Source: Torymus aiolomorphi (Eukaryota; Arthropoda; Insecta; Hymenoptera; Torymidae). From it: DNA of 64,000 bases. A program made the translations under genes and the position numbers. The notes below the pieces were generated by a model, which ran no database searches, had not been told where the DNA came from, and saw only the letters and a program-made list of their open reading frames with translations. The DNA is taken from assembly GCA_036365515.1 (NCBI GenBank), contig CM070877.1, positions 56,952,475-57,016,474 of the forward strand. The letters run 5' to 3'. This document shows positions 35,144 through 47,399 of this stretch, piece after piece; position 1 is the stretch's first letter, and every line of letters starts with the position of its first letter.

Positions 35144-36461
35144 GGGACTCGCCACAAATGGACCGTGCCCTGCCGTGCCGTCGCCGCCCGGGCCGCCCCG
35201 TGCCATAGCGTGCCGAGCGCTTTTCCAATCGGAGTGCGCCGTCTATCAAGAGTATTGCTTCCGTGCTCCAAGCCCTTTTGGACATATGAGTTTGCCATCT
35301 GAAATCTTTGTTTATGAGGAAAAAAATCAAGCATAGCCTGGATTGCTCCGAAATATTCTGCAGGTAAAATCATTGTTAAATCATTATAAATTTTGCTAAT
35401 GTCAACATTATGTTAATTTTATGGTGTTATAACACTTTTTTTTTGTTTAATGGCATGGAATAGCATAGATTAAAATAAAAAAGCAACTCTTAACCTACTG
35501 TATGTCACATGGAACTGTTGTGTCCTTGTTTGTAAAAAAATAAATAATAATTTAATAAATTAATTATTAATAATTATTATTAATTATTTAATTTAATTTA
35601 ATAATAATAATAATTTGTAATAAAATATATTATTGTTCATGTTTTAGTAGATACACAAAAATCCACCATCTCCTGAATTTTTTTCTTTTTTTTTTTTTAA
35701 TATTCTAGCTATTATCAATAACGATACTGCTGTCACATGTAGTTTACAACACGTTAACATTTTTTCCATTTTACTTTGGTCCATTCTGTAAATTAATTAT
35801 TAAACAGTATTAAACAAAAAAAAAAATTTTATAACACCGTAAAATTAACATAATGTTGACATTAGCAAAATTTACAATGATTTAACAATGATTTTACCTG
35901 CAGAATATTTCGGGGCAATCCAGGCTATGCTTGATTTTTTTCGTCATAAACAAAGATTGCAGATGGCAAACTCATATTGTCCAAAAGGGCTTGGAGCACG
36001 GAAGCAATACTCTTGATAGACGGCGCACTCCGATTCGAAAAGCGCTCGGCACGCTATGGCACGGGGCGGCCCGGGCGACGACGGCACGGCACGGCACGGT
36101 CCATGTGTGGGAGCATGTACATAAGCGCTGTGCTATGCAATGCTGTGCGATGCCGTATGATGCCGTTCGATGCCGTTCGATGCCGTTCGATGCCGCGCGG
36201 TGCCGCACGGATTAGTGCTGCATCCGATCCGTTGTCTAAATGGTTCAAAATAAATTGTAAGTTGTATCTCTGCATTATTTATTTAACTATTTAATTTAAA
36301 TCATGCAGAGATACAACTTACAATTTATTTTGAACCATTTAGACAACGGATCGGACGAAGCACTAATCGTGCGGCACCGCGCGGCATCGAACGGCATCGT
36401 ACGGCATCGCACGGCATCGCACAGCACAGCGCTTATGTACATGCTCCCTGTGGCGAGTCCC
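35144..36461. mobile_element. Harbinger-type MITE with TTA duplication
   Basis: 1,318 bp. The ends are GGGACTCGCCACA and its exact complement, flanked by TTA on both sides (35,141-35,143 and 36,462-36,464). That is the usual PIF/Harbinger signature: a 3-bp TWA duplication and ends starting GGG. Inside are two large palindromes, 35,175-35,445 with 35,820-36,100, and 36,110-36,450 centred near 36,290. The second has GATGCCGTTC repeats. No transposase is present, so it would be non-autonomous. Confidence 0.8.
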
Positions 36462-36464
36462 TTA

Positions 36465-39360
36465 AGGCATATGCTATTGTGTGCAAAGTCTTAACACGTA
36501 ACAAAAATAAATAACTAGTATTTGTATTGAAGTTACAAAATTGAAATATGCGCTTATAACATATACGGTGACATATAAGAAGATATGTGGTTGTCTTTAA
36601 GATTGTTGGAGTTTTTTTCTATTTACAACGTGTACTAAATTTCGATCGATTATTGTAAAAAAGTACGCTTCTTCTGTTCGTCCGGCAGATTTATTTATTG
36701 AAGGTATATTTGTGTATATTTGTAAATATAGTTTAGTCAAAGGTTAAAACAAATCATTGAAATATTAATTCTCTGAAATGTGGTATTCTAGTCTGAAGTA
36801 CGTTTGGCGAGACCCAAAAAAGTATATTGTTTACTGTTTGATTCTTAGTTTTTTTTTATAATATAAACTAGAGTTCGACACGCGCGCTTCGCGCGCTGAT
36901 TTTTTTTTTTTTTAAGTTACAAAAGAAGCTGCATAATTAATGAACGGTTTCTTTTTTATTTACAAGAGAAATGTTATTATTCAATTCATTATTTAAGGTT
37001 GTATGGGCTATATGTAAAAAATAATGTCAGATCAATAAAGTTTCGTCAGTAGATCAATAATATCATTATAAACGTCTCTGCCAAATTTGAATATGATTTG
37101 CGTGCTAGTTTTCGAGATATTGTAGTTTAAAATTAACGTGGGTTCTTATGGAGATTCTCTGAATATGGCTAGACTCAAGGTAGTTATTGAAAAAATTAAG
37201 TTGAAAAAATAGTGTTTAGTTCTTGTAAATTTGTGTATACGTAAAAGAAAACCTTTGTAATCGATTGCAATTGAAATGAATTGCTTTTGCGATGCGAGGC
37301 CCACAGTTACCGATGATTGCAGGGATCCGTTTTTCTTATTCAATTTTGAATTTTGACAAAAAATCTCTGACACGTTATAGATTTGATAGTCAACTATAAC
37401 GTACCAGAGCGATATTTTCTTAAAATTCCAAATTGAATGAGAAAAACGGGTCCCTGCAATCGTCGGTAATGGCTGGCACTCACATCGCCTTAAAGTTATA
37501 GCATAAAAGCTGTGTAATAAGGCGTACAGTCATATTAAAAAGTGAAAGAAATGAGCAATACAATGTTCTAAAACCGATGTAAAGTTTTCTTCATAGTTCT
37601 AAAAAACATTTTACATATTTGTTTACTCTTAGTACTGTAGAATATTAGTGTTTTCGACAAATTATACGACCAAAATATTTGTCTTAAATTTTTAAATGAG
37701 ACCTTACGGCCAATACAACCTTAATGCACTTATTTTGAATTCATTTAAACATTATGATGTTTTTCATCAAGCTATGTTATAGTTTTATTGACTAAAAAAT
37801 GTATGTATGTAGAAGGATTTGTTATTTTAATATATGATTTGTCTTTATCTTTTGAATTTAGTTCTAGTGATTCATTCCATTCCATAGTTTCGTGCTTTAA
37901 CAAATTTAAAGGTTCATTCAATTCTATAGTATCAGAATGTCACTACAATGATAAAGATTAATCAAGTTCAATTTCATTTGAATAAGCTTTTTTCATGTTG
38001 TGATTTTGTTCAATAAGTAAAATTGCCACTAAGATAGATAAACAATAACATAATTATGAAAATATCTGTTTTCTGTGTTTAATAATGTTAAACATATAAA
38101 AAGGCAAAGTGAAAGTATAAAATTCAAAATGAATATTTTTATATTGAGAAAACCATGTTTTTAATTTTAACTAAATAAAAAGATCCTTACACTAATCCGA
38201 CCATCATCACTAATAAAAAACCGCTCCCAATATACATTGGCACTTAGCTTCCTCAAACTAATGTATTTATTCCTCTTTTTAATTTTTTATATGACAATAA
38301 TTAATTGTATTATACAAAAGTTTCTCTATCTATCAAATATTGTCTGAAAAACGCTATTCGAAAATATTTTTAAAAAATTTTCAACCTCAAATATCTTTGG
38401 TCGTGACAGTTCGATTTTTTTGCGCAATGAACAGTTTGAAGATATAAAAAATCTATCCTCTATACCAAATTTCAGGACGATTAATTGGTTTTTATTCTTG
38501 TTATCGTGTGTCAGTGAAAACGCGTTTTTTTTTAAATAATTCTTTTCTCAAAAACAAATGAAGATAATCTCTTGAAATTTATACCAAATATTATCTTCAA
38601 TAAGCGTAATAAGTAAATAAAATTTTGAGTCGATAATCAAATATTTTTTGAAAAATTAATTTATGAATTATAAGAACATTTTCCATGACATACTAAAGAT
38701 AATTTGAAAATTAAAAACAGAAAACGTAGGTAGTTTAAAGATTTTTTGGTTATAAAAAAAAAAGAAAATCGATAAAAAATTAAAACCGAGTATTTTTTCG
38801 GGACCAAGAGAATAAGCTTTGTCCGACGAAAATAGGTGAAATGGTTTTCGAGATATCAAGTGTTTACATACACACACACACACACACACTCACACCCATC
38901 CACCCCCACACACATACACACACACACACGCAAAAAATTTTCTCAAAATTGACAAATTTCAACATTATCGCCTTAAACTATCTTTTTGAACATTTTTTTC
39001 TCAAAAATTTTTGTCACCGACAAAATTTGTCAATTTTTGTTGCAAAGCTTCCTCTAAGGGGAATCAAAAAAGATATTAATTTACATTTCTACTAAAAACA
39101 ATAAAATAAAAGTTAATATAAACATAACTCTATTTATCTATGAAAGTCCCTCTAAAACCATTAAAAAAAAAAACATTCTCTATATAAAAAATATATATGT
39201 ACAAATATAACGTAGAAAATTAATTCAAAATTTACCAATATTACTTTTTTGATCAAGTATTAATTAATATTTTTTTTTTAAATAAAAATTTTTCATCGAT
39301 TTATCAATTGATTATCAATTTCTATCAATTAATATATATATCATATTTTCCCGCTCACAA
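36465..39360. other. Gene-free A/T-rich stretch
   Basis: No open frame I can support. It contains an inverted repeat at about 37,295-37,490 (arms TTACCGA.GATTGCAGGGA and complement, about 70 bp) and an interrupted CA repeat at 38,868-38,931. The 38,340-38,840 part is long-homopolymer A/T sequence. Confidence 0.6.
37295..37490. repeat. ~195-bp inverted repeat
   Basis: Arms of about 70 bp; the left contains GATTGCAGGGATCCGTTTTT, the right its complement with a few changes. A small foldback, no target duplication resolved. Confidence 0.6.
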
Positions 39361-39602
39361 CACATGCGCTATCTCTATACCATTCCATCTTAACTCTAAG
39401 AGTGTCTCTATAACTTTGCGGGTGCATATGCCCTCCCGTGTATAAGGTATACCTATATATAGTGCTCTCCTATAAGGTATACCTATATATAGCGCTCTCC
39501 TATGTATAGGTATACCTTATACACGGCGAGCGAACACACGCACGCTGCACGGTTGTAGAGACTCCCTAAGTCCCTATAGGGCATTTGCGCATGCGCCAAA
39601 AA

Positions 39603-39690
39603 ATTCGAGATATTCGAGATATTCGAGATATTCGAGATATTCGAGATATTCGAGATATTCGAGATATTCGAGATATTCGAGATATTCGAG
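39603..39690. repeat. 9-bp minisatellite (ATTCGAGAT)n
   Basis: About ten perfect units. Because the period is a multiple of three, several frames stay open and give RDI or NIS tripeptide repeats; I do not treat these as proteins. A nearby set of TATACCTATATATAG direct and inverted copies lies at 39,437-39,530. Confidence 0.95.
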
Positions 39691-39699
39691 AAAAAATCA

Positions 39700-41160
39700 A
39701 CATGGCGTCGCAACATGGCGTCGACCATGCCAAGGATGCATTTTTTATAGAGAGATTGTTATTATACAGTATATTCTCCATGGCATACCAGTATTACTGA
39801 ATTGGAATATTATAGTTTTCTTGTAAATTATCGCATCGTATATTTAAACAGCTTAGTGTCTTGTTGAAAAACTATATTTGTTTTCTAATGGATTATTATC
39901 AGAAAATAAAAATTTTGTATTTGTGTTAACGAGTTGATAATCTAACTTATCTAGTTTTAAAGTGGTGTATAGATTAATACAATATGCTTTCTGGAAATAG
40001 GATATTATTTCTGTCATTTTTTATTGTTAATGTTGCAGTAGTCCAAATAAGAGTGTTGAAGGTTTTTCAAATGAAAAATTAATTTATTTAGTTTTACAAC
40101 ATTCTATCACCACAAATTATTAACTATTTCAGATTTTAAATGAGTCTTATATTAATTGCTTTTATATTTTCAAAAGTATATAATTTTAACATGACAATAC
40201 AATCATATTATATAATATATTAAGGAGCGTCATAACACTCCAAAGGCAAGTATTAAGTTCAGTTTCAAAAAATAATATTTATTTCTTGGAGTAAGACCTT
40301 TTACAAAAATAAGAGGAAAATGCTTTTAAAAATCATCTATTTTATCAACTATAAATTTCTTTAAAAAAAATGCTTGTACAAAACCTTTTAAACCTCTATG
40401 GCTCTATAGTCCAGGCGGTAGAGCAGTAAAACCAAGCTTTGGTGGACCTTCTTTGAAGTAGAGCATATTATAACGTAGAAAGTTCCGAAATAATATGTAG
40501 AAAAAGAATCCGAGTTTGCCTATTAAAAAAAATGTCTGCTAAATTCAGTATAGCAACAAATGTACCGAAATAACGTAAAAAGGCCTATTTTTCGGCATAT
40601 TTTCTCTTATAACTTGAGAAGGAAGCGTTTAATCGAAAATAGTCATAGGACATTTTTTATTTATCTGATGTTTTTCTACAAAGTTAATGTATTTCCGAAT
40701 CGAAAAATTTTATTTTGCGCTAACAATGAGTAAAAAACCGTTAAAAATGATATGTAAAATGTAACTAATTTTTAAGGGGCGTAAAAATCAATGAATGTTA
40801 ATGAAAATTTGTGAAATGGTAGCTCATTATATGATAATACTACATAAAAAAATTCAGGATGATCGACGGTGTAGTTTTCCAGTACGGCTGTTGTTAACTA
40901 AAAATTTATAACAATTTTGTCGCGTGCCATGAGTTTAAATAAAGACTCCACGCGGTCGCTGAATTTTTTACACATACTTTGGCTTATAGTTAATAATATG
41001 CAATATCAAAAATAACCTTTTTTGCATTATGCGGGTGCTTTAAATTTTTTTTAATTTTTTCAATTTTTTTTTTATAAATAAATGCAATTACATGAAAACG
41101 GCTCGATGAAAATGTAATGTTAAAAAAGGCTTCCACTTATATGTAGTACACAACGCCATC
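39700..41160. other. Gene-free A/T-rich stretch
   Basis: No supported gene, inverted repeat or microsatellite found by eye. It leads up to the second Polinton remnant. Confidence 0.5.
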
Positions 41161-41174
41161 TGCACTTCGTTATT

Positions 41175-42494
41175 CTAACCATTAAAGTCTACAATAGCTT
41201 GACGCGATGCATCTACTTCCAAAATATTATCGTACTCAGCATAGACAATACAATTTATAGTATTGGCTAATGCTTCAGCGAATCGTACATCCAATCTGAC
41301 GCTACCGTGCTTAATTAAATTCCAATGAGTGCATTCGCTCGCCGATAGGTCGGGAGTTAAATCAAACGTGAAAAGACAATAGCCATTAGGATATGATTCA
41401 CGCGAGATTTGGTTACCCTCGTTAAGAAAATGTACGCCTGTTCCAGAAAATAACGTATGATAAGGATCAATGTATAATTTGCTAACTCCGAAATTAGATT
41501 GTAGTGGTTTAGAAGGTATTTGTACACCGTCAACGTATAAGCATAGAAAATTTATATTAAAATATTCAAAGTTAAACGGATTTAGAGCTCGATCGCCGTT
41601 GAAAGCCTTATTGTCAACAAACCCGATTATAATTTGTTTTGGCAGTGGACTTAATATTATATTATGCAAAGTTTCACCGTGAATACCTCTATGCATTGTT
41701 ACAGCTTTAACCTCAATCCTCGTGAGAGCATATTTCGCAGTTGTCTTTGAAAGTGATTGGGCGTGTGCTAGTAATATACCCGGACTAATTTTGACACGCC
41801 TAACTAAAAGATTAGCTTGGTCGATATGTACAGAGTAACAGCCCGTAGGATCTATGAGACAAGAACTATCGCGAGACCTTACTAATCGCACTCTTACCTC
41901 GACACCGTTTATTAATAATTTTTCTTGATTGAACACGTCGTGGTGAAGATGGCCAATCATGTCAACTGATTTTGTTACCGACAGTAATTTGCGACGTTGC
42001 ACAAGGCCTGCATTTGCATCTTGATCGTCATCCATTTTTCCAGCAGTATCGTTGTACCATAGCACACTCGTCAAATGCGAATTTTTTGTAGCAGGTCCAT
42101 AATTTAATAAAGTTTGATGGTACGCTCTGTAAGCGTACGCATTTGTAGGCGGTGATACAGGTTTTTGATTAAAAAATGCATCCATTTAATTAAATAAAGA
42201 GTGCATAAAATTATTGACAGGACCGACTTTGGGTACCTGGTCTGTAGCGGCTTGTGGTACGTCAACCGTAGTTTGTAGACTTACTCGCAGACTAAGCATC
42301 GTGTGAGCAAGATCAATATATTCTTCACCATTGCCCGGTAACACAAATTCTATAGGTGATTCATTAGTTAAAGACGATATTGGTTTATATTGTATCCAGT
42401 ATCAATTTTCTATCGTTGTTTGAGTAGGAGGAATTTCAAACAGAAACAACTCCGACTTGAGACACTCGCACGAATGGGTGTGTAAAAATGCCAT
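41175..42494 (-). pseudogene. Polinton major capsid protein, second remnant, two in-frame stops
   Basis: The frame starts at 42,494 (MAFLHTHSCEC) and ends at 41,175. It carries the family marks GPVNN, FVDNKAFNGDRALNPFNF and VDGVQIPSKPL. Stops interrupt it: TGA at 42,402-42,404 and TAA at 42,186-42,188. The last 336 residues, from 42,185, are open. The homologue at 18,754 is interrupted at a different codon, so the two were inactivated independently. Confidence 0.85.
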
Positions 42495-43051
42495 CTTATA
42501 TCTCCAAAAATATCTCTCCTGGTTCTCTTCTTCTTTTGTTTCGTTTGTTTTCTCTTAGCCTTGCCTCTTTTCGAACTATTAGACTTGCGTTTTCTTGTTT
42601 TCCTTTTTCTAGAACTGTTTTTCTTCTTTTTACCTCTGTGATTTGTATCAGAGCCAGCGCCCATTCGCAACTGAAGTGGTAAGCCGTAGCGTGGTAATTT
42701 ATATCCAGACCTCTCCATTAGCTTATCCAATTTCTCCTCTGCTTTTCGTTTGAGAACTTCGCTAGATTCTTTAAACGGAGTGTTTCGCTCGGTAACATCA
42801 GACATAATGTTCATACCAGTACGCACAGCCTCTTTCCCAATAGCCTTGGCTCCACGATTGAAAAGTGGGAGAACGCGACGGAAAGTTCCAGCCAAAAGTG
42901 AACCAATACCGCCGTGCCCCCTTTGGTAGGGGGATCCAACGTAAATATGTCCGACCACACCATTAATCCGTTGACTCCCATCAAACACCTCCCCTCCGCT
43001 ATATCCACAGCCAACTTGCATGTTGAAGTATTCTTGGTAACGCACCATCAC
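42410..43051 (-). pseudogene. Polinton pVI/pX-like basic protein, second remnant, stop lost
   Basis: Shares SPYQRGHGGIGSLLAGTFRR and FNRGAKAIGKEAVRTGMN with the 170-aa protein at 20,098, then a long Lys/Arg-rich tail. At the usual end (DIFG) the frame runs on for about 30 residues into the start of the major capsid gene, so the normal stop has been lost by an indel. The N-terminus also has about 15 more residues than its homologue. Confidence 0.7.
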
Positions 43052-43068
43052 TGTATTAAAAATGAGTT

Positions 43069-43881
43069 CTAGTCAAGTTTCTTGAAATGAAGTGTCACCG
43101 TCAGAATACAGTAATCGAATGGGATCGCACGGTCACTTTGGTCTCTTATATCAATTTTGATTGTCTGAAATGAGTTGAATAACAAAGGTATGTACATGAG
43201 TGGGGAGAAATTCTTGATTCTCGTACTACCATACGTGTAATCGTCGTCGATGTTTAACGATACTGCTCGCAACAATCGCGATTGAACGTCACCTCTTACG
43301 TAAGGTTCGCAAATATCGCTATAAATCATAAGCATAGACGGAAGCCCATTGGAGAGATGGGCAGGTCTATCACTTACTACTGATTCTTCATCTCTTATAA
43401 AAATACTATTCGTGCTTTCGAATCCCAAAATTTTTCGCAACTTCTTGGATAAACAAAGTTGGTGACTGAATTCAGAGCAAGTTATCTTTGTACAAACTCT
43501 GTAGATTGTCAGGTAACCACCGGGATCGACACCGAATTCCAAATGGCCCTCTATACAGTTTAAATTATTTAGCTCGGTTATTATAATGTTTACATCTCTG
43601 TAAATTCCTGGACGAACTAGCGACACTGTAGTACTAACATTTTTTGCTGTTGTCTCTAGAGTCGAGTGTGGAATGAGATTAAGCGAAACTGTTCTATCCG
43701 TTTGCTCGGAAGACACGTGTTGAAACGTCAGCGGAATTTGAACCTCCGTAAGCGCGACTGACCATGAACCTTGAAGACGTATCTGCTGAGGGAGCTGCGT
43801 GATGATACGTGTCGTGGTATTTTCCGCAAAATAATTCATGCTGCTGTTGCTCGGCAACACAATATAAAACTGATCTTTCAT
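43069..43881 (-). CDS. Polinton penton-type minor capsid protein, second remnant, intact
   Basis: 270 residues, exactly the length of the homologue at 20,612-21,424. Signatures: FYIVLPSNSSMNYFAENTTT, LQGSWSVALTEVQIP and IDIRDQSDRAIPFDYC..TVTLHF. The open frame survives although both neighbours are broken. It ends 17 bp from the pVI-like start. Confidence 0.85.
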   Translation of the reverse strand: MKDQFYIVLPSNSSMNYFAENTTTRIITQLPQQIRLQGSWSVALTEVQIPLTFQHVSSEQTDRTVSLNLIPHSTLETTAKNVSTTVSLVRPGIYRDVNIIITELNNLNCIEGHLEFGVDPGGYLTIYRVCTKITCSEFSHQLCLSKKLRKILGFESTNSIFIRDEESVVSDRPAHLSNGLPSMLMIYSDICEPYVRGDVQSRLLRAVSLNIDDDYTYGSTRIKNFSPLMYIPLLFNSFQTIKIDIRDQSDRAIPFDYCILTVTLHFKKLD

Positions 43882-43893
43882 TTAAAAAATTTT

Positions 43894-44475
43894 TTATATA
43901 TTCGTCAAATTATTCGCTCTAATCCAGGAATTGACCTTATCGCCGTATCCTTTCCACTTTTCAAAATATTCTTTAGACGAACCTTTGCCTCTAGTTTTCA
44001 AAATTTCATCAATTTAAAAAACGTCTGTAGTTAAATTTTTACTTACTCTGCACAATTCTTCGGCGTAGAAAAAACTGTCAATTTCCTCACCTGCCAAATC
44101 TTCTAAATAATAAACTGCAGGCATACTCTAGTATCCAGCCACTCTCATATCCTTTAGTGGACACGTTCTTTGCACGACTGACGCGCACCAAGTCACCGAC
44201 GCAGTATTTAAGAGTTTTAAAAACACGATTGCCATATCGACGTTGTAAATTTTCACGAACTTTGGCTGCATTGTACAGTGTTACGACTGCTGGCACCATG
44301 TTTGTGGCCGAATGTTTGGTATGATTGTACGCCTCTACGATATTCTGCAGAACATCAACATACCTTCGACTATTTTTGTGAGTAAAATATCACCATGTTC
44401 TTTCTTCTATAGTTCTTATGAATCTTTCCACAATGGCAGCTTTTACATCTGGACTGCGTATCACTCTAATGTTAA
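43894..44475 (-). pseudogene. Polinton integrase C-terminal fragment, second remnant
   Basis: The piece starts in the catalytic core (SPDVKAAIVERF, with the third catalytic residue Glu), then RRYVDVLQNIVEAYNHT, VTLYNAAKVRENLQRRYGN and VGDLVRVSRAK, and ends in a chromodomain (KWKGYGDKVNSW). There is an in-frame TGA after the E-R-T-W motif, plus frame changes around 44,030-44,150. The N-terminal half is gone, cut by the BEL/Pao LTR. Confidence 0.82.
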
Positions 44476-44481
44476 GCCACG

Positions 44482-44937
44482 TGTTGGTTTCCTGCGCATT
44501 CACGCTGCCATCTTGGCCGCCGTGTGGAATTCCCGCGCATTCACACTGCCATCTTGGCCGTCATGTGGATTCCCGTGCATTCATCCTGCCATCTTGGCCG
44601 CCATGTTGGATTCCCGGGCACATGGGCACGGCGCGCCGGCCGCTGAGCTTCCGTCTGCGCGCGCTCCCTCGACTGGCCGCGGCGCCTACATAAGGCGGAG
44701 CGGCGTCGCCCTCCCTCTCACATCCTCCGGCTTCCGCAGCGGATTTCGTCATCGGGACCCTTCAGTGACAATTCTTCTCTTCTTACTATCTTATTATATT
44801 CCTTATTAATATCATTATCGTTCCTGTTTGTCGTTCAATAAAGGTTCTTTCAGCGTAAGTGACTTTTTTCTTCTTTTCCCCTCGAGTGTTGGCATGAATC
44901 CCAGACCGATCCAGTGACTCAAATCTAACAAAAAACA
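44482..44937 (+). repeat. BEL/Pao 5' LTR
   Basis: 456 bp starting TGTTGG and ending AACA. It contains three ~50-bp tandem units (CTGCCATCTTGGCCGCC) at about 44,505-44,640, a TATA-like ACATAAGG near 44,689 and AATAAA at 44,837-44,842. It is followed at once by TTGGTCCTTCAAGCCGGATT, the usual start of BEL/Pao internal regions. No 3' LTR is visible, so the boundaries rest on these signals and on the break in the Polinton integrase. Confidence 0.72.
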
Positions 44938-45156
44938 TTGGTCCTTCAAGCCGGATTGGGGTACTTGGGACCCACGGTCGAGGGAGGGGTTTCACGTGTG
45001 AGAATCACTCGAGGTCGCTGAATCTTCTCATCAAGGCGGCTTGTAGTCTTCCGCTAACGGAACTTCCGCGTGCAATCGCGATCTCGCGTAACCAAATCAT
45101 TACTCTGTTACAGAAGTTGCCATTCATTCGCACGAGCCCGTGGGGATCGAGACGCC

Positions 45157-46440
45157 ATGCTGACCTTGGAGGAGCAAGCGATTCTCGCTACTCGGATCAC
45201 CTACTTTAAAACGAATACGCTGCGCACAGGTCAGGCTAACCTCACCGCCGGCTATCTCCGCAGTCGACGGGAGTGCCTAGAGAGATACTGGGTCGTTTTC
45301 AATGAGCACCACGTCCAGCTACGCCAAGATGAGTCCCTGGCGGGAGAAGTTTACTTCACTGGGGGACCAGTTCTCGACCACGGAGTGGGCGTACACCTCT
45401 GCCTTGGGGTGGCTCTACGATGAGGAGGCCCGCATCGCAGGACCTGCTCCAGCTCCTCCAGCACCGGCACCGGCGTCGCAGAGGACAAACTTACCGTGCA
45501 TCTCCATCTCACCATTCGCAGGCCGAGAGGAGGACTGGGAGTCCTTCCAAGACCTTTTCAGGTCCATGATTCACCTGGATAGCAGTCTTACGGGAGTTCA
45601 GAAACTTCAGCATTTGAAGGCTTCGGTGACAGGCGAGGCCAAGGTGGCCTTGGACACGATCCAAGTCACAGAAGCAAACTACCAGACAGCATGGCAGAGG
45701 CTCCTCGATCGCTATGACAACATTCAAGCGTTAACCCGCCGGCACATGGAATTGCTGGCATCACTTCGACCCTTGAGGGAGGAAAGCATAGCGGGACTGC
45801 AAGGCCTTCACGATCAGATCGTTAAGAGCCGAGAAGCTCTTAGCGCCCTTGGGTGCGTAGTGGGAAACTGGAACGAGTGGTTTATTTTCTTCGCCTCAAG
45901 AGGTATGGACCCCGTAAGCCGCAGGGAATGGGAGCAGTCCACCTAGCGCACCGAGGACCCGCCACCTATGACACACTCGTCGCCTTCCTCAAAACCTCCA
46001 TCGATACTCTCAAGGCAATTGTGGATCTCCGGCCTCCCCGCTCGTTCGATACAAGAGCGAGTTCCTCGAAGGATCGTCGTGACACAAGGAAGGTCCTGAC
46101 CACCACTGAGGGAGTCGAGTGCCCGGCCTGTCAGAGAGACCACTTCCTTTATCAATGCCGAGACTTCGAGGCGCTGAGTGTCGCATCAAGACACTCTACA
46201 GCTGGTCGCGCCAGAGCCTGCTACAACTGCCTCAGACCCGGTCACAACGCACAGGAATGCAGATCTGAGTCTAGATGCCGGAGGTGCGCGCGTCGGCACC
46301 ACACTCTTCTCCATCCCGAGGACAGCCGGAAACGAGCAATAGAAGGACAACAGGAAGAGACCCCTAAAGCAAAGCGCCCCAGGCTGTCGCCCCGATCCTC
46401 AGCGCTGCCCACTTCAGGATCCCTGCCGGCGAGCTCCTGA
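45157..46440 (+). pseudogene. BEL/Pao gag with CCHC zinc knuckles, frame-broken
   Basis: Nucleocapsid polyprotein. It starts MLTLEEQAILATRITYFKT. The middle has FAGREEDWESFQDLFRSMI and ANYQTAWQRLLDRYDN, typical of Pao-type gag. Near the end is CYNCLRPGHNAQECRSESRC followed by CARRHHTLLHPED. The frame changes at a G-run near 45,360 and again around 45,940-45,965. The zinc-knuckle part is open from 45,853 to 46,440. Confidence 0.82.
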
Positions 46441-46683
46441 CTCGTACTGCTCACGTCCGCAAAGTTCTCATATGGGACCATACTGGAGGTCTTCACAAGG
46501 CTCGGGCGCTCATCGACTCTGGATCGGAGGTTAACATCATAGCAGCTCGACTCGCAAAAGGGCTTGGCCTCCCGACGGAAGAGCAATCCACGGTCCTACG
46601 CACCATCGGAGGTCACTTCTCGTGCACTGCCCACCTGAACTCAACTTTCGACATCCAAGACCACCGAGTATTGGCACACTAAG
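46440..46683 (+). pseudogene. BEL/Pao aspartic protease domain
   Basis: An open stretch without its own ATG. It includes KARALIDSGSEVNIIAARLA, the LIDSGS active-site loop of a retroelement aspartic protease, then GLPTEEQSTVLRTIGGH. It is closed by TAA at 46,681-46,683, and the following sequence continues in another frame, so the polyprotein is broken here. Confidence 0.75.
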
Positions 46684-46742
46684 CATCTCGGCCTTAGTCC
46701 TCCAAGACCCCGGAATCGTGACACCCAGCTCGGCGGCCCGGG

Positions 46743-47399
46743 TTGGCCAACTGGAGCCATCTCAATGGTCTGGATCTGGCGGACCTCGATTTCCGGATTC
46801 CGCGGAGAGTCGACCTGGTCTTGGGAGCGGACGTCTACTCAAGAGTTCTGCTTGAAGGAGTACGGAGAGGAGCGCAGGGCGAACCCTCCGCCCAACAGAC
46901 CTCCTTGGGATGGATCATCTTCGGTGCTGTGGAGGCACCATCAAGGATGCACGAGAAGTCGACCTTCGTTATCGGCCCGGCATCGGACGATAAACTGCGC
47001 GACCTTCTGAAACAGTTCTGGGAGCTCGAGGAGGTGAGGAGCGTGCACCATTCACCAGACAACATCGAGTGCGAAAGGTTATTCATCGAAGGACACTCGA
47101 GAGACGTGACCGGAAGGTACACGGTTCGCCTCCCGATCAAAAAGGAATTCCGCCTGGATACTGGCGAGACGCTCTTCGCAGTCCGACGCTCCCTCAGAAG
47201 GACGCTAGCCAGAGTGCAGAGGGAACCAGAGTACGGCAAGGAGTACTGGAGATTCATGCGTGAGTACGAGGAGCTCGGTCATCTGCGGGAGGTCGTGGAC
47301 GAAGATGCTACGAGAGAGCGCCACGTCTCGTATCTACCCCATCATGGAGTCTGGCAGGCTCCGACTAGACAAGAAAACTCCGCGTGGTCTTTGACGGCT
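46743..47399 (+). pseudogene. BEL/Pao reverse transcriptase, N-terminal part
   Basis: Shows the BEL/Pao region upstream of the RT palm: RVDLVLGADVYSRVLLEGV, TSLGWIIFGAV, ERLFIEGHSRDVTGRYTVRL and VSYLPHHGVW. One more frame change occurs near 47,360. The RT is cut at 47,399 by the CACAGTG element and resumes after 58,288. Confidence 0.82.

Larger units (their letters stand above)
41160..44481 (-). mobile_element. Second Polinton remnant (capsid block plus integrase fragment)
   Basis: Same gene order as 18,754-22,552: major capsid, pVI-like, penton and integrase, all leftward. The proteins are clearly homologous but diverged, so this is a different family or an older copy. The integrase gene stops abruptly at about 44,480, where a BEL/Pao LTR begins. 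No ATPase, protease or termini are found, and nothing Polinton-like resumes after 58,385. Confidence 0.9.
44482..47399 (+). mobile_element. BEL/Pao retrotransposon, 5' part
   Basis: LTR, gag, aspartic protease and the N-terminal part of the reverse-transcriptase polyprotein, all on the plus strand. Several frame breaks show it is inactive. It inserted into the second Polinton remnant and was later cut by the CACAGTG element at 47,400; a short continuation follows at 58,289. Confidence 0.85.

Noticed and set aside
39483..39800. Frames with NISNIS or RDIRDI repeats
   Set aside because: They follow from the 9-bp minisatellite, whose period is a multiple of three.
40395..40450. Possible tRNA-like sequence (GGCTCTATAGTCCAGGCGG)
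   Set aside because: Only a vague box A resemblance, no box B at the right distance.
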